Part shown: positions 1 to 8,746 of the stretch, piece after piece | Layout: the number at the start of each line of letters is the position of its first letter | Numbering within the stretch: the stretch's first letter is position 1 | Made by a program: the position numbers and the translations under genes | Notes under the pieces: model-generated | Told to the model about the DNA's origin: nothing | What the model saw: only the letters and a program-made list of their open reading frames with translations | The model's database searches: none | Origin: Bog-756 sp963806455 | GTDB taxonomy: Bacteria > Actinomycetota > Acidimicrobiia > Acidimicrobiales > RAAP-2 | Assembly (NCBI GenBank): GCA_963806455.1 | Contig: CAWDXZ010000002.1 | Span: 806,001 to 870,000, forward strand | DNA length: 64,000 nucleotides | Direction of reading: 5' to 3'

Positions 1-207
1 AAGTGCCGGGAGAGCGAGCCCCCGCTGCGCACCGCGACCAGTCCCGACCACCTCTTCGCCTGCTGGTTCCCGCTGGTCAACGGCATCCCCACCGCGCCCA
101 CGACCCGCGATCCGGGGGCGGCTCCCCTGGCCACCACGGCGGCGAGCACGGCGAGCTCACCGGCCGCCACCGCCATCGATCCCGACGCCGGGGTGCAGTC
201 GCCGTGA
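1..207 (+). CDS. Peptide ABC transporter ATP-binding protein, C-terminal fragment (OppD/DppD-like)
   Basis: Only the last 68 codons are inside the window. The fragment begins KCRESEPPL and has HLFACWFPLV, the Cys-containing oligopeptide/dipeptide C-terminal (oligo_HPY) region found at the end of OppD/DppD-type ATPases, followed by an Ala/Thr-rich tail. Its TGA (205-207) overlaps the GTG start of the next gene as GTGA, so the two ATPases are probably translationally coupled partners of one importer for peptides or a similar solute. The substrate cannot be told; permease and binding-protein genes would lie upstream, outside the window. Confidence 0.72.
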   Translation, partial: KCRESEPPLRTATSPDHLFACWFPLVNGIPTAPTTRDPGAAPLATTAASTASSPAATAIDPDAGVQSP

Positions 208-1292
208 CCACGCTCGCCCCCGAACCGGCCGTCCCCCTCGACTCCGGCGACACGGTGCTCGAGGTCGACAACCTGGTGGTCGAGTTCCGCAGCGGTCGCC
301 AACGGGTCCACGCGGTGTCGGGCGTGTCCTTCACCGTCAAGCGAGGCGAGACGCTCGGGCTGGTCGGCGAGTCGGGTTGCGGCAAGTCGACCACCGGCCG
401 GGCCCTGGTCCAGGTGCAGCCGGCGACCTCCGGGCGGGTCGTCTACCGCGGCCAGGAGCTGGGCCGGCTGTCCAAGCGGCAGCTGCGGGCCACCCGGACA
501 AAGATCCAGATGATCTTCCAGGACCCGATCTCGTCCCTCAACCCGCGGCGGCGGGTCCGGGACATCGTGGCCGAACCCCTCAACATCTGGCGCCTGGGCA
601 CCGGCGCGGAGCGGACGGCCAAGGTGCGCGAGATGCTCGAAGCGGTGGGGATCGATCCCGACGCCGCCGGGGATCGACGGCCCCAGGAGTTCTCCGGCGG
701 CCAGTGCCAGCGCATCAGCATCGCCCGGGCACTCATGGTCGACCCCGACCTGCTCATCTGCGACGAGCCGGTCTCGGCCCTCGACGTCTCGGTGCAGGCC
801 CAGATCCTCAACCTCCTCGCCGACCTCAAGGCCAAGTTCGGGCTGACCATGGTCTTCATCGCCCACGACCTCGCCGTGGTGAAGAACGTGAGCGACCGGG
901 TGGCCGTCATGTACCTCGGGAAGTTGGTCGAGATCGCCGGGGCGGACGACCTCTACCGGGCGGCGGCCCACCCCTACACCGAGGCCCTCCTGGCCTCGAT
1001 CCCCGAACCGGACCCGGATCACCAGTCCGACCACGAGCCGCTGACCGGGGAGATCCCCTCCGCCCTCGACCCGCCGTCGGGATGCCGGTTCCGGACCCGC
1101 TGCCCCTACGCCCAGGTCCTCTGCGCCGAGCAGGAGCCCCTGCTGCGCGAGATCGCCCCCGGGCACCAGGTGGCCTGCCACTTCCCGCTGGTCGGCGGGG
1201 ATGCCAACGGCGTGGCCGCCCGGGCCGAAGCCAGCACCGTCCCGTCGCCGGCTCCGGCCCCGCAGCCGGTCCCCAGCCAGATCGACGCCTGA
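204..1292 (+). CDS. Oligopeptide/dipeptide ABC transporter ATP-binding protein (OppF/DppF-like)
   Basis: 362-aa cytoplasmic ATPase that would energise a peptide-type ABC importer together with the ATPase ending at 207. Visible motifs are Walker A GESGCGKST, a Q-loop at IFQDPISSLNP, the signature FSGGQCQRISIARAL (a Cys follows the SGGQ) and Walker B LLICDEPVSALD, with the switch His in VFIAHDL. The C-terminal oligo_HPY region GCRFRTRCPYA...C is present, followed by a Pro/Ala tail. The GTG at 204 was chosen because it overlaps the upstream stop and begins just before the conserved VLEVDNLVVEF strand; the longer reading upstream is in the wrong frame for OppD. The transported solute is not determinable from sequence. 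Confidence 0.9.
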   Translation: MTTLAPEPAVPLDSGDTVLEVDNLVVEFRSGRQRVHAVSGVSFTVKRGETLGLVGESGCGKSTTGRALVQVQPATSGRVVYRGQELGRLSKRQLRATRTKIQMIFQDPISSLNPRRRVRDIVAEPLNIWRLGTGAERTAKVREMLEAVGIDPDAAGDRRPQEFSGGQCQRISIARALMVDPDLLICDEPVSALDVSVQAQILNLLADLKAKFGLTMVFIAHDLAVVKNVSDRVAVMYLGKLVEIAGADDLYRAAAHPYTEALLASIPEPDPDHQSDHEPLTGEIPSALDPPSGCRFRTRCPYAQVLCAEQEPLLREIAPGHQVACHFPLVGGDANGVAARAEASTVPSPAPAPQPVPSQIDA

Positions 1293-1347
1293 GCACCTCA
1301 GGGGCCGGCGGTCCCTCACCCCTGAGCGCGGCTCGACCCTGCCCGGG

Positions 1348-3027
1348 CTACGACCCCCCGCCGGATTGGGCGTCGGCCGGCGGTGCGCTTGCCGGCGGTG
1401 TCTCCGTCGGCGGTGTGTCGACCGGCGGTGTGTCGACCGGCGGTGTGCTTGCCGGCGGTGTGCTTGCCGGCGGTGTGCTTGCCGGCGGTGTGCTTGCCGG
1501 CGGTGTGCTTGCCGGCGGTGTGCTTGCCGGCGGTGTGCTTGCCGATGGTGTCTCCGTCGGCGGTGGGCTTGCCGACGGTGTCTCCGTCGGCGGTGGGCTT
1601 GCCGACGGTGTCTCCGTCGGCGCGGTGTCGGCCGGCGGTGGCCCGGCCTGGGGCGCCCCCGCACCGGCTCCGGAGGCGGACGGGTCCTCGGGACCGCCCT
1701 CGCCCGTGCCGTGCTCGGCTACGTAGTCGGCCCAGGCCGCCTGGGCCTCGGTCTCCGGGGTGAACTCGGCCTCGGCGAACTCGAACGGCCCCACGTAGTT
1801 GCCCTCGGCGTCGTAGGCATGCTCGCCGAACGCCTCGCGGTACTCCTCGGAGACCTCGCCCCCCTCCGCCGCCTGCTTGATCGAGAGGCTGATCCGGCGC
1901 CGTTGGAGATCGATGTCGATGATCTTGACCCAGAGCTCCTCCCCCGGGGTCACCACCTGCTCGGGCAGGTCCACATGGTGCCCGGCCATCTCCGAGATGT
2001 GGACCAGACCTTCGATACCGTCCCCGACCTGGACGAACGAGCCGAACGGCACCAGCTTGGTGATACGCCCGTACACCAGCTCGCCGACCTGGTGGGAGTT
2101 GGCGAACTCCTGCCAGGGATCGGTCTGGGTGGCCTTCAGCGACAGGCTGATCCGCTCCTTGGACAGATCGACGTCGAGGACCTCGACATCGATCTCGTCG
2201 CCGACCGAGACCACCGAGGACGGGTGGTCCACATGCTTCCAGGACAGCTCGGACACGTGCACGAGGCCGTCCATGCCGCCGAGGTCGACGAAGGCGCCGA
2301 AGTTCACCACGGAGGACACCACGCCCCGGCGCCGCTCGCCCGGCTTGAGGTTGACCAGGAACTCGCCCCGCTGCTCCTTCTGGGTCTCCTCCAACCATGC
2401 CCGCCGGGAGAGGACGACATTGTTGCGGTTCCGGTCGAGCTCGATGATCTTGGCCTCGATGGTGCGGCCGACGTAGGGCTGGAGCTCGCGCACCCGGCGC
2501 AGCTCGACCAGCGAGGCGGGGAGGAAGCCGCGCAGGCCGATGTCGACGATGAGGCCGCCCTTCACCACCTCGATGACCGGTCCGGTCACCACCTCGTCGG
2601 CTTCCTTGAGCTTCTCGATGGTGCCCCAGGCCCGCTCGTACTGGGCCCGCTTCTTGGACAGGATGAGCCTGCCCTCCTTGTCCTCCTTCTGCAGGACGAG
2701 AGCCTCGATGGGCTCGCCCAGCGTCACGATCTCCGAGGGGTCCACGTCGTTGCGGATGGACAGCTCCCGCACCGGGATCACGCCCTCGGACTTGAAGCCG
2801 ATGTCGAGGAGCACCTCGTCCCGGTCGATCTTGACCACCGTTCCCTCGACCAGGTCACCGTCCTCGAATTCGACGATGGTGCCGGCCATGGCGTCCTCGA
2901 GCGAGGCGCCACCGAGGTCGTCCTCGGTGACCGAGCGCGGGACGTAGGTCCCGTCCTCGTCGAAGGTGCCCATGGCCTCGGGCGAGAGGAGGGCGGTGCC
3001 CTCGGTTACGACGTGGGTATCGGACAT
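1348..3027 (-). CDS. rpsA: 30S ribosomal protein S1
   Basis: 559-aa S1 protein with four S1/OB-fold RNA-binding repeats at roughly residues 57-127, 143-208, 229-298 and 315-385; repeats three and four carry the typical GAFVDLGGMDGLVHVSE and GSFVQVGDGIEGLVHISE patterns. It binds mRNA at the small ribosomal subunit. Actinobacterial S1 normally has four repeats and an acidic or low-complexity tail. Here the tail from about residue 450 is a striking Thr-Pro-Pro-Ala-Ser tandem array encoded by a 15-bp DNA repeat (separate entry). It lies downstream of polA on the same strand with 152 bp between them, as in M. tuberculosis. Confidence 0.96.
   Translation of the reverse strand: MSDTHVVTEGTALLSPEAMGTFDEDGTYVPRSVTEDDLGGASLEDAMAGTIVEFEDGDLVEGTVVKIDRDEVLLDIGFKSEGVIPVRELSIRNDVDPSEIVTLGEPIEALVLQKEDKEGRLILSKKRAQYERAWGTIEKLKEADEVVTGPVIEVVKGGLIVDIGLRGFLPASLVELRRVRELQPYVGRTIEAKIIELDRNRNNVVLSRRAWLEETQKEQRGEFLVNLKPGERRRGVVSSVVNFGAFVDLGGMDGLVHVSELSWKHVDHPSSVVSVGDEIDVEVLDVDLSKERISLSLKATQTDPWQEFANSHQVGELVYGRITKLVPFGSFVQVGDGIEGLVHISEMAGHHVDLPEQVVTPGEELWVKIIDIDLQRRRISLSIKQAAEGGEVSEEYREAFGEHAYDAEGNYVGPFEFAEAEFTPETEAQAAWADYVAEHGTGEGGPEDPSASGAGAGAPQAGPPPADTAPTETPSASPPPTETPSASPPPTETPSASTPPASTPPASTPPASTPPASTPPASTPPASTPPVDTPPVDTPPTETPPASAPPADAQSGGGS
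1381..1632. repeat. 15-bp tandem repeat inside the 3' end of rpsA
   Basis: The plus strand shows GTGCTTGCCGGCGGT repeated seven times without interruption (about 1446-1550). Diverged 15-bp and 30-bp versions (TCTCCGTCGGCGGTG..., TGTCGACCGGCGG) lie on both sides. Because the unit is 5 codons long, copy-number change keeps the rpsA frame and only lengthens the Ala-Ser-Thr-Pro-Pro tail. There are no spacers, so it is not CRISPR. Confidence 0.95.
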
Positions 3028-3179
3028 GAACTAGGTTGCTCGCTTTCCGGACGGTTCCGCCGCAACCGACCGGGCCGGCGGCGGCAAAGGTATCGGCCAC
3101 ATCGAGGTGGCCGGAGGACAATCGTACTCCAACCCCCGCCGCCCTCATTCGGCGACGCCGACGCCGGCGCCGGCCGCCC

Positions 3180-6083
3180 TCAGCCGCCCTTGGCCTCGGC
3201 CCAGGAGGCGCCCCAGGCCATGTCCACCTCGAGCGGGACGTCGAGGTCGGCCGCGCCGACCAGGGCCCGCTCGGTGAGGGCGGCCACCTCGTCGGCCTCG
3301 TCCGGCTCGACGTCCACCAGCACCTCGTCGTGGACCTGGAGGACCAGGTCCGAGGCCAGCCCGCCCTCCTCGAGCCCGGTGGCCAGCCGCACCAGGGCCA
3401 GCTTGAACAGGTCGGCGGCCAGCCCCTGGATCCCGGCGTTCATGGCCTGGCGCTCGGCCGCCTGGCGCACCTGGTAGTTCGATGCGGCGAGATCGGGCAG
3501 GGGGCGCCGTCGCCCGAAGACGGTCACCGTGTAACCGACCCGGCGGGCTTCGCTCACCGCCCGCTCCATGTACTCGCGGACCGAGGGGAAGGCGGTGAAG
3601 TACGACTCCAGGATGAGCTGGGCCTCCTCGACGGGCACGGCCAGCCGTTGCGAGAGGCCGTAGGCCTCCATGCCGTAGGCCAGCCCGTAGGAGACCATCT
3701 TGGCCGTCGAGCGCTGCGCCGACGTCACCTGGTCCCGCTCGACGCCGAACACCTGGGCGGCCACGGTGGCGTGGATGTCCTCGCCGGCGGCGAAGGCCGC
3801 AGTGAGGCCGGGGTCGCCCGACAGGTGGGCGATGGCCCGCAGCTCGACCTGGTCGTAGTCGGCCACCAGCAGCCGGCGGCCGGCGGACGGCACGAAGGCC
3901 CGGCGGAATTGCCGTCCTTGCTCGGTCCGGACCGGGATGTTGTGCAGGTTGGGCCGGTCGGAGGACAGGCGTCCGGTGCGGGCCACCGTCTGGCGGAAGG
4001 TGGCGTGGATGCGACCGTCGGCCCCCACCTCGGAGGCCAGGCTCTCCCCGTAGGTCGAGCGCAGCTTCTCCACCTCCCGGTAGCGGAGGAGCACTTCGAC
4101 GATGGGGTGCTGGTCCCGGAGGAGCTCGAGGGTCCGGGCGTCGGTCGAGAACCCGGTCTTGGTCTTGCGGACCGGTGTCAGGCCCAGGCGGTCGTACAAC
4201 ACCTCGCGCAGCTGCGGCACCGAGTTCACGTTGAAGGGCCCGTCGGCCAGATCGTGGAGTCTTGCCTCCAGGGTGTGGCACTCCTCGGCCAGCTCGGTGG
4301 CGATCGAGCGGAGGACCTGGCGGTCGACGGGGATCCCGACCACCTCCATCCGGGCGAGCACCCGGACGAGCGGCTGCTCGACCTGGTCGTAGAGGTCGGA
4401 CTCCCCCACCGCCACCAGCGCGGCCCGGAGCGGGGCGCGCAACCGGGCCAGCACCGAGACCAACCGCACCGGGCCGGCCTCCATGTCGGCCGGGTCGGTG
4501 TCCCCGTCGTCGCCCCCGCCTGCCGCGTCGGGCTCGGCATCGAGCAAGAAGGCACCCTGCCCCTGACCGCCGGTGCCGTCGTCGACCTCCACCCCGAGGT
4601 GGTCGGCGGCCAGGTCGGCGAGGCGGTAGCGCTCGGTCGACGGGTCGAGCAGGTAGGCGGCCACCGCGGTGTCCATGGCCAGCGCGGCCACGTCCACCCC
4701 GAGGGGCAGCAGAGAGCGCATGAGCTCCTTGGCGTCGTGGGCGATCACCCCGACCCCACCGGGTCCGAGGGCCGACGACAGGGCAGTCGTCACGGCGTCG
4801 TCCATCAGCAGATCCGCCCCCCCGGCACCGGCGGTCCGCAGCTGGAGGGCGGTCGGTCGCGAGCCTCCACCGTCCCCGTCCCCGTCCCCGATGACCTCGG
4901 CCGCCATGGTCAGGGTCGCCAGGGGCGACCGGCCGGGGTCCCCCGTCCACCGGGCGTGGACGGCCACGTTCCCGCTCGCCTTCCGGGCGGTGGCCACCAG
5001 CTGTCCGATGGTCTCCACGGCCTCGGCCACCGTGGCCGGGAGCGTGGCCTCCGGCGCGGCCAGCCACGTCGGCGTGCTCCCCGGAGCCCGGTCCGGCGTC
5101 GCCGGCTCCGGCCCCTCCGCGGAACCGGCTGCGCCCCCGGTGCCCGATATCCTCCCGGCCGGCAAGCCCCCCACGGGCACCCCCAGGGCGCCCTCGTCCA
5201 TCAGGGACGACAGGCGGGTCCACACCGCCTTGAGCTCCAGGTCGGCGAAGGTGGTGCGGGCCGATTCGGGGTCCCATCCCCCGAGGGTGAGGTCGTCGAC
5301 ATGGAGATCGAGGGGGACGTCCCGGATGAGCGGAATGAGCTCGGCGTTCTGGAGGACCTGGTCCCCATGGGCCCGGAGGTTCTCTCGCAGCTTCGGGGAG
5401 AGCTCGTCGACATGGGCGAAGAGGGTGTCGAGCTCGCCGTACTGGTTGACCAGCTTGGCCGCCGTCTTCTCCCCCACCCCGGGGACACCGGGCAGGTTGT
5501 CGGAGGGATCGCCGCGCAGTGCGGCGAGGATGGCGTACTGCGTCGGCCGCACCCCGGTGCGCTCCTCGATGCCGGCCTCGTCGTAGAGCGTGTAGTCGCT
5601 GACACCCCGCTTGTTGTAGAGCACGCGCACGTAGGGGTCCTCCACCAGCTGGAAGGAGTCACGGTCCCCGGTGACGATGACGACCGGGTGATGGCGGTCC
5701 CGCGCCTCGGTGGCCAGGGTGGCCAGGACATCGTCCGCCTCGAATCCCTCGGCGCCCACCACCGGGATGGCCAGCGAGCCGAGCAGTCCCCGGATCATAC
5801 CGAACTGCGGGAGGAGGTCGTCGGGGGTGTCGGCGCGACCGGCCTTGTAGTCGGCGGCGATCTCGTCGCGGAAGGTGGCTCCGGGGAGGTCGAAGGCCAC
5901 GGCCAGCCCGGCGGGGCGGTGCTCACGGACCAGGTACACGAGCATCGAGGCGAACCCGTGCACGGCGTTGGTCACCACCCCCTGCGTGGTGGCCAGGTCG
6001 GGGGGAAGGGCGAAGTAGGCCCGGAATGCCAGCGACATGCCGTCCAGGAGCAGCAGCGGCCGCGACTCGGATTCCTCGGTCAT
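3180..6083 (-). CDS. polA: DNA polymerase I
   Basis: 967-aa family A polymerase for repair and Okazaki-fragment processing. The N-terminal 5'-3' exonuclease is at about residues 8-300 (LLLDGMSLAFRAYFALP; VTGDRDSFQLV; the helix-hairpin-helix PGVPGVGEKTAAKL). The middle domain (about 330-540) lacks the DxE metal-binding motif of a proofreading exonuclease. The polymerase domain follows, with motif A DYDQVELR (Asp about 742), motif B RSTAKMVSYGLAYG (Tyr about 799) and motif C VHDE (about 918-920). Absence of proofreading is usual for actinobacterial PolA. It sits between rpsA and an ANTAR regulator, the same neighbourhood as in mycobacteria. Confidence 0.97.
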   Translation of the reverse strand: MTEESESRPLLLLDGMSLAFRAYFALPPDLATTQGVVTNAVHGFASMLVYLVREHRPAGLAVAFDLPGATFRDEIAADYKAGRADTPDDLLPQFGMIRGLLGSLAIPVVGAEGFEADDVLATLATEARDRHHPVVIVTGDRDSFQLVEDPYVRVLYNKRGVSDYTLYDEAGIEERTGVRPTQYAILAALRGDPSDNLPGVPGVGEKTAAKLVNQYGELDTLFAHVDELSPKLRENLRAHGDQVLQNAELIPLIRDVPLDLHVDDLTLGGWDPESARTTFADLELKAVWTRLSSLMDEGALGVPVGGLPAGRISGTGGAAGSAEGPEPATPDRAPGSTPTWLAAPEATLPATVAEAVETIGQLVATARKASGNVAVHARWTGDPGRSPLATLTMAAEVIGDGDGDGGGSRPTALQLRTAGAGGADLLMDDAVTTALSSALGPGGVGVIAHDAKELMRSLLPLGVDVAALAMDTAVAAYLLDPSTERYRLADLAADHLGVEVDDGTGGQGQGAFLLDAEPDAAGGGDDGDTDPADMEAGPVRLVSVLARLRAPLRAALVAVGESDLYDQVEQPLVRVLARMEVVGIPVDRQVLRSIATELAEECHTLEARLHDLADGPFNVNSVPQLREVLYDRLGLTPVRKTKTGFSTDARTLELLRDQHPIVEVLLRYREVEKLRSTYGESLASEVGADGRIHATFRQTVARTGRLSSDRPNLHNIPVRTEQGRQFRRAFVPSAGRRLLVADYDQVELRAIAHLSGDPGLTAAFAAGEDIHATVAAQVFGVERDQVTSAQRSTAKMVSYGLAYGMEAYGLSQRLAVPVEEAQLILESYFTAFPSVREYMERAVSEARRVGYTVTVFGRRRPLPDLAASNYQVRQAAERQAMNAGIQGLAADLFKLALVRLATGLEEGGLASDLVLQVHDEVLVDVEPDEADEVAALTERALVGAADLDVPLEVDMAWGASWAEAKGG

Positions 6084-6164
6084 GGGCGGGTCATCGTCGG
6101 GTCGTGGTCGGGTCGTGGTCGGGTCCGAAGCGGTCGGGTCATGGGGTGGTCAACCCGGCCGGGC

Positions 6165-6782
6165 TCAGGGCGCGAGCCCACCCTCGAGGACCTGCCGGGC
6201 GACGTCGATCATCCGGGAACGGGTCCCCATGGCCGTCTTCTGGATGAAGCTGAAAGCTTCGGACTCCGACAGGCCCGAACGCTCCATCAGCACCCCTTTG
6301 GCCCCGTCGACCATGCGGCGGGTCTCGAGCTTGTCCTCGGCACTGGCTGCCTGGCCGGGGGAACCGTCGCCCTGGGCCTGCTGGGCCGCCTCGGCATCGA
6401 TGGCCCAGGCCTGCTCACAGCGGGCCACGGCCTGGTCTATGGCCGGGATGAGCTCGATGCGCTGGAACGGCTTGACCAGGTAGGCCGCCACCCCGGCGTC
6501 GCGGGCCTCGTCGATGAGGTCGCGCTGGCTGAATGCGGTCAGGATCAGCACGGCCACCTTGACGTCCATCTGCTGGATGGCCCGGGCCGCCTCGAGCCCG
6601 TCCGATCCCGGCATCTTCACGTCGAGGATGACCAGGTCGGGGTGGTGGGCGCGCACCAGCTCCACCGCCTCGTCACCCCGACCGGTCTCTCCGACCACGT
6701 CGTACCCCTCGTCCACCAGGATCTCCTTGAGATCCAATCGGATGATCGCCTCGTCCTCGGCGATGACCACGCGTCTGGTCAT
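6165..6782 (-). CDS. pdtaR: ANTAR-domain response regulator (PdtaR-like)
   Basis: 205-aa response regulator. The receiver domain (1-120) has acidic residues E9/D10, phospho-acceptor D54 in VILDVKMPG, T82 and K104 in YLVKPF. The C-terminal ANTAR domain (about 145-200; KGVLMERSGLSESEAFSFIQKTA) binds paired RNA hairpins and acts as an antiterminator in this family. A roughly 22-residue Gln/Ala/Gly-rich linker separates the domains. M. tuberculosis PdtaR, which is controlled by the kinase PdtaS, lies in the same place relative to polA and rpsA; no PdtaS-like kinase is next to it here. The gene symbol is by similarity and synteny. Confidence 0.88.
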   Translation of the reverse strand: MTRRVVIAEDEAIIRLDLKEILVDEGYDVVGETGRGDEAVELVRAHHPDLVILDVKMPGSDGLEAARAIQQMDVKVAVLILTAFSQRDLIDEARDAGVAAYLVKPFQRIELIPAIDQAVARCEQAWAIDAEAAQQAQGDGSPGQAASAEDKLETRRMVDGAKGVLMERSGLSESEAFSFIQKTAMGTRSRMIDVARQVLEGGLAP

Positions 6783-6888
6783 TGCAGCTCCATCCCTCCC
6801 GTTCTGATGACAGCCCGATCGGCCGGGCCGGCCGCGCCGGCCGCTGACCCGCTGGGAACCTCGCCTCCCCGTTGATTCCGCGCGGCGG

Positions 6889-7182
6889 TCAACCCGGCCC
6901 GACCACCAGTCGATCCAGCAGCTCAGCCTGGCGGTGCTCGAGCTCGGCGATGCGTCCCACCAACGCCTGGCGGGTCTGGCGCATGATCGTGGCCTGCCGG
7001 TTCGCCTCGTCGTGCTCCTTGGCGGCCAGGGGTGAGTCGGCTACCAGGGCCTGCAACCGGGTGTCGTCGGCCACATCCTCTACCACCGGCAACTGCTCGT
7101 CGACGACGGCCAGCTCTTGGCGGGCGCGCACCAACCGCTCATGAGCGTCACTGAGCTTTCGCTCGATGGTGGTCCGTCGCAT
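6889..7182 (-). CDS. Small coiled-coil protein of unknown function
   Basis: 97-aa, highly charged, predicted mostly alpha-helical protein without signal peptide or membrane segment. Heptad-like spacing (ERKLSDAHERLVRARQELAVV; RQALVGRIAELEHRQAELLDRL) suggests an antiparallel or dimeric coiled coil. It lies between menC and the pdtaR-like gene on the same strand, 106 bp from the latter. The codon use matches its neighbours, so it is probably a real gene. I do not recognise the family and assign no role. Confidence 0.68.
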   Translation of the reverse strand: MRRTTIERKLSDAHERLVRARQELAVVDEQLPVVEDVADDTRLQALVADSPLAAKEHDEANRQATIMRQTRQALVGRIAELEHRQAELLDRLVVGPG

Positions 7183-7364
7183 GGAACTGCAATTCTACGC
7201 ATGGTCCGGACACTCTACGCAGGGCCGGGCCGGGGTCACACAGGGACGCCGACCACCGGCGCTGGCCAGGACGGACGGGGCGCCGGTGTGGGTACGGTCA
7301 CGTGCGGAGCCGGGCCGCGTGCGGCCGGGCGGCGTGCGGAGCCGGGCCGTCGGCGTGGGCCGGG

Positions 7365-8582
7365 TCAGGGAAGTCCCACCCGGACGTGCCGCATGGCAAG
7401 GTTGGTGACCACCTCGAGGTCGGGTGCATGGCCCATTCCTGGTCCAGCCGATGGCCGCGCCGTCAAGACTCCTGATCCTTCGGCCCGAACCAACGTGGGC
7501 GGAGGCACGAGGTCGACTGCCAGGTAGGACCGGGCCGGGCTGAGGTCGCCCGGCCAGCTGAAGGCGGAGAGGGCGGCCAAGGAGACATTGACCCCGCGGG
7601 CGTAGCCCGACTCGAACATCCCCCCCATCCAGATCGGGGTGCCGGCCGCAGCACAGGTCTCGACCACTGCCAGCGCCTCGCCCAGCCCACCCAACCGGGC
7701 AGGCTTGAGGCAGACCACCGAGCAGGCACCCGAGGCGAGGGCATCGGCGATCTCCGGCCCGGAGTGGAGACTCTCGTCCAGGCAGATGGGGGTGCGCATC
7801 TCCCGGGCCAGGCGGGCGTGGGCTGCCAGGTCGGCCGGTCCGAAGGGCTGTTCGAGGCACAGAAGACCGAACCGGTCGAGCTCCACCAGCCGGCTTCGCT
7901 GTGCCTCCGAATAGGAACCGTTGGCATCCACCTGCAGCTTCACGCCGGGTGCGGCCGCGGTCACCGCCTCGAGCGGGGAGATGTCCCAACCCGGCCCGAC
8001 CTTGAGCTTGACCCGCGAGTACCCCTGCTCCGCCAGGGACACCACTCGCTCGACCAGGACTTCCACCGATGGCAGGACACCCACAACCGCACCCAGCTCG
8101 ACAACCGAGTCCCCCACCCCGAGCAAGCCGGCCAATGAGCAGCCTTCGGCCCGGAGGTGGGCATCGGCCACTGCCATCTCGAGGGCGGCGAAGGCCATGG
8201 GGGCATGGGGCACGGCCCGGCGCAAATCGGTGAGCTCGGAAGGCGGCGGCAACTGGTGGGTTCGGGTCGCACGGCGGGCCAGGCCGGGTAGCAGCGTGCG
8301 CTCCAGAGAAAGGAAGGACCGCGACACGTCCTCCGGGTCGTAGTCGGCGTCCCCCAGGGCGGCGCACTCCCCCCACCCTTCGATCAGACCGTCGTCGGAG
8401 CCCACCACCAGCCGGACCAAGACCAGGGGGCGGCTCCGGTGGTCGCCGGCGGCGGTGGCCACCGCCTCGACCAGCGGTAGCTCGAGCATCCACAGATCGG
8501 CGCCCTCGAGCCGCAATCGGCCGTCAGAACCGACCTCCTGCCAGCGGCTCGAGAGCGAAGAGCTGGGATCTCCGGCGACCAT
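7365..8582 (-). CDS. menC: o-Succinylbenzoate synthase (enolase superfamily)
   Basis: 405-aa member of the enolase superfamily, most likely MenC, which dehydrates SHCHC to o-succinylbenzoate in menaquinone synthesis. The barrel shows the lysine pair in SRVKLKVGPG, metal ligands in LQVDANGSY, CLEQPF and CLDESLHSG, and the second catalytic lysine in CLKPARLGG. The ATG at 8582 was chosen because a longer reading (to 8804) would run through the tRNA-Leu gene. An N-acylamino-acid racemase or dipeptide epimerase is the alternative inside this superfamily, but menG and menF elsewhere in the window favour MenC. Confidence 0.87.
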   Translation of the reverse strand: MVAGDPSSSLSSRWQEVGSDGRLRLEGADLWMLELPLVEAVATAAGDHRSRPLVLVRLVVGSDDGLIEGWGECAALGDADYDPEDVSRSFLSLERTLLPGLARRATRTHQLPPPSELTDLRRAVPHAPMAFAALEMAVADAHLRAEGCSLAGLLGVGDSVVELGAVVGVLPSVEVLVERVVSLAEQGYSRVKLKVGPGWDISPLEAVTAAAPGVKLQVDANGSYSEAQRSRLVELDRFGLLCLEQPFGPADLAAHARLAREMRTPICLDESLHSGPEIADALASGACSVVCLKPARLGGLGEALAVVETCAAAGTPIWMGGMFESGYARGVNVSLAALSAFSWPGDLSPARSYLAVDLVPPPTLVRAEGSGVLTARPSAGPGMGHAPDLEVVTNLAMRHVRVGLP

Positions 8583-8660
8583 GGCACGGGAGCCTACGTT
8601 CAGCTGACTGGCGTCGACGTCCCCGACGGGTCGGATACCCTCGTTGCCCTGGTCCCCCGA

Positions 8661-8743
8661 GCCCGGGTGGCGGAATGGCAGACGCGGTGGACTCAAAATC
8701 CATTGCCTGAAAGGGCGTGCGGGTTCGAATCCCGCCCCGGGCA
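8661..8743 (+). tRNA. tRNA-Leu (anticodon CAA)
   Basis: Complete class II cloverleaf. Acceptor arms GCCCGGG (8661-8667) and CCCGGGC (8736-8742) pair perfectly, with discriminator A at 8743. The anticodon loop CTCAAAA gives CAA, a long variable arm follows, and the T arm is GCGGG-TTCGAAT-CCCGC (8719-8735). CCA is not encoded. The last bases plus CACGG are repeated at 10088-10103, so this gene marks the edge of the mobile-element island. Confidence 0.96.
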
Positions 8744-8746
8744 CGG

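Noticed and set aside
1381..1632. Possible CRISPR array from the short repeats
   Set aside because: Units are directly abutting 15-mers inside the rpsA reading frame with no unique spacers and no cas genes nearby.
1201..6875. Very long plus-strand reading frames opposite rpsA and polA
   Set aside because: They are antisense shadows of high-GC codon use; they show no domains and lie over well-conserved genes.
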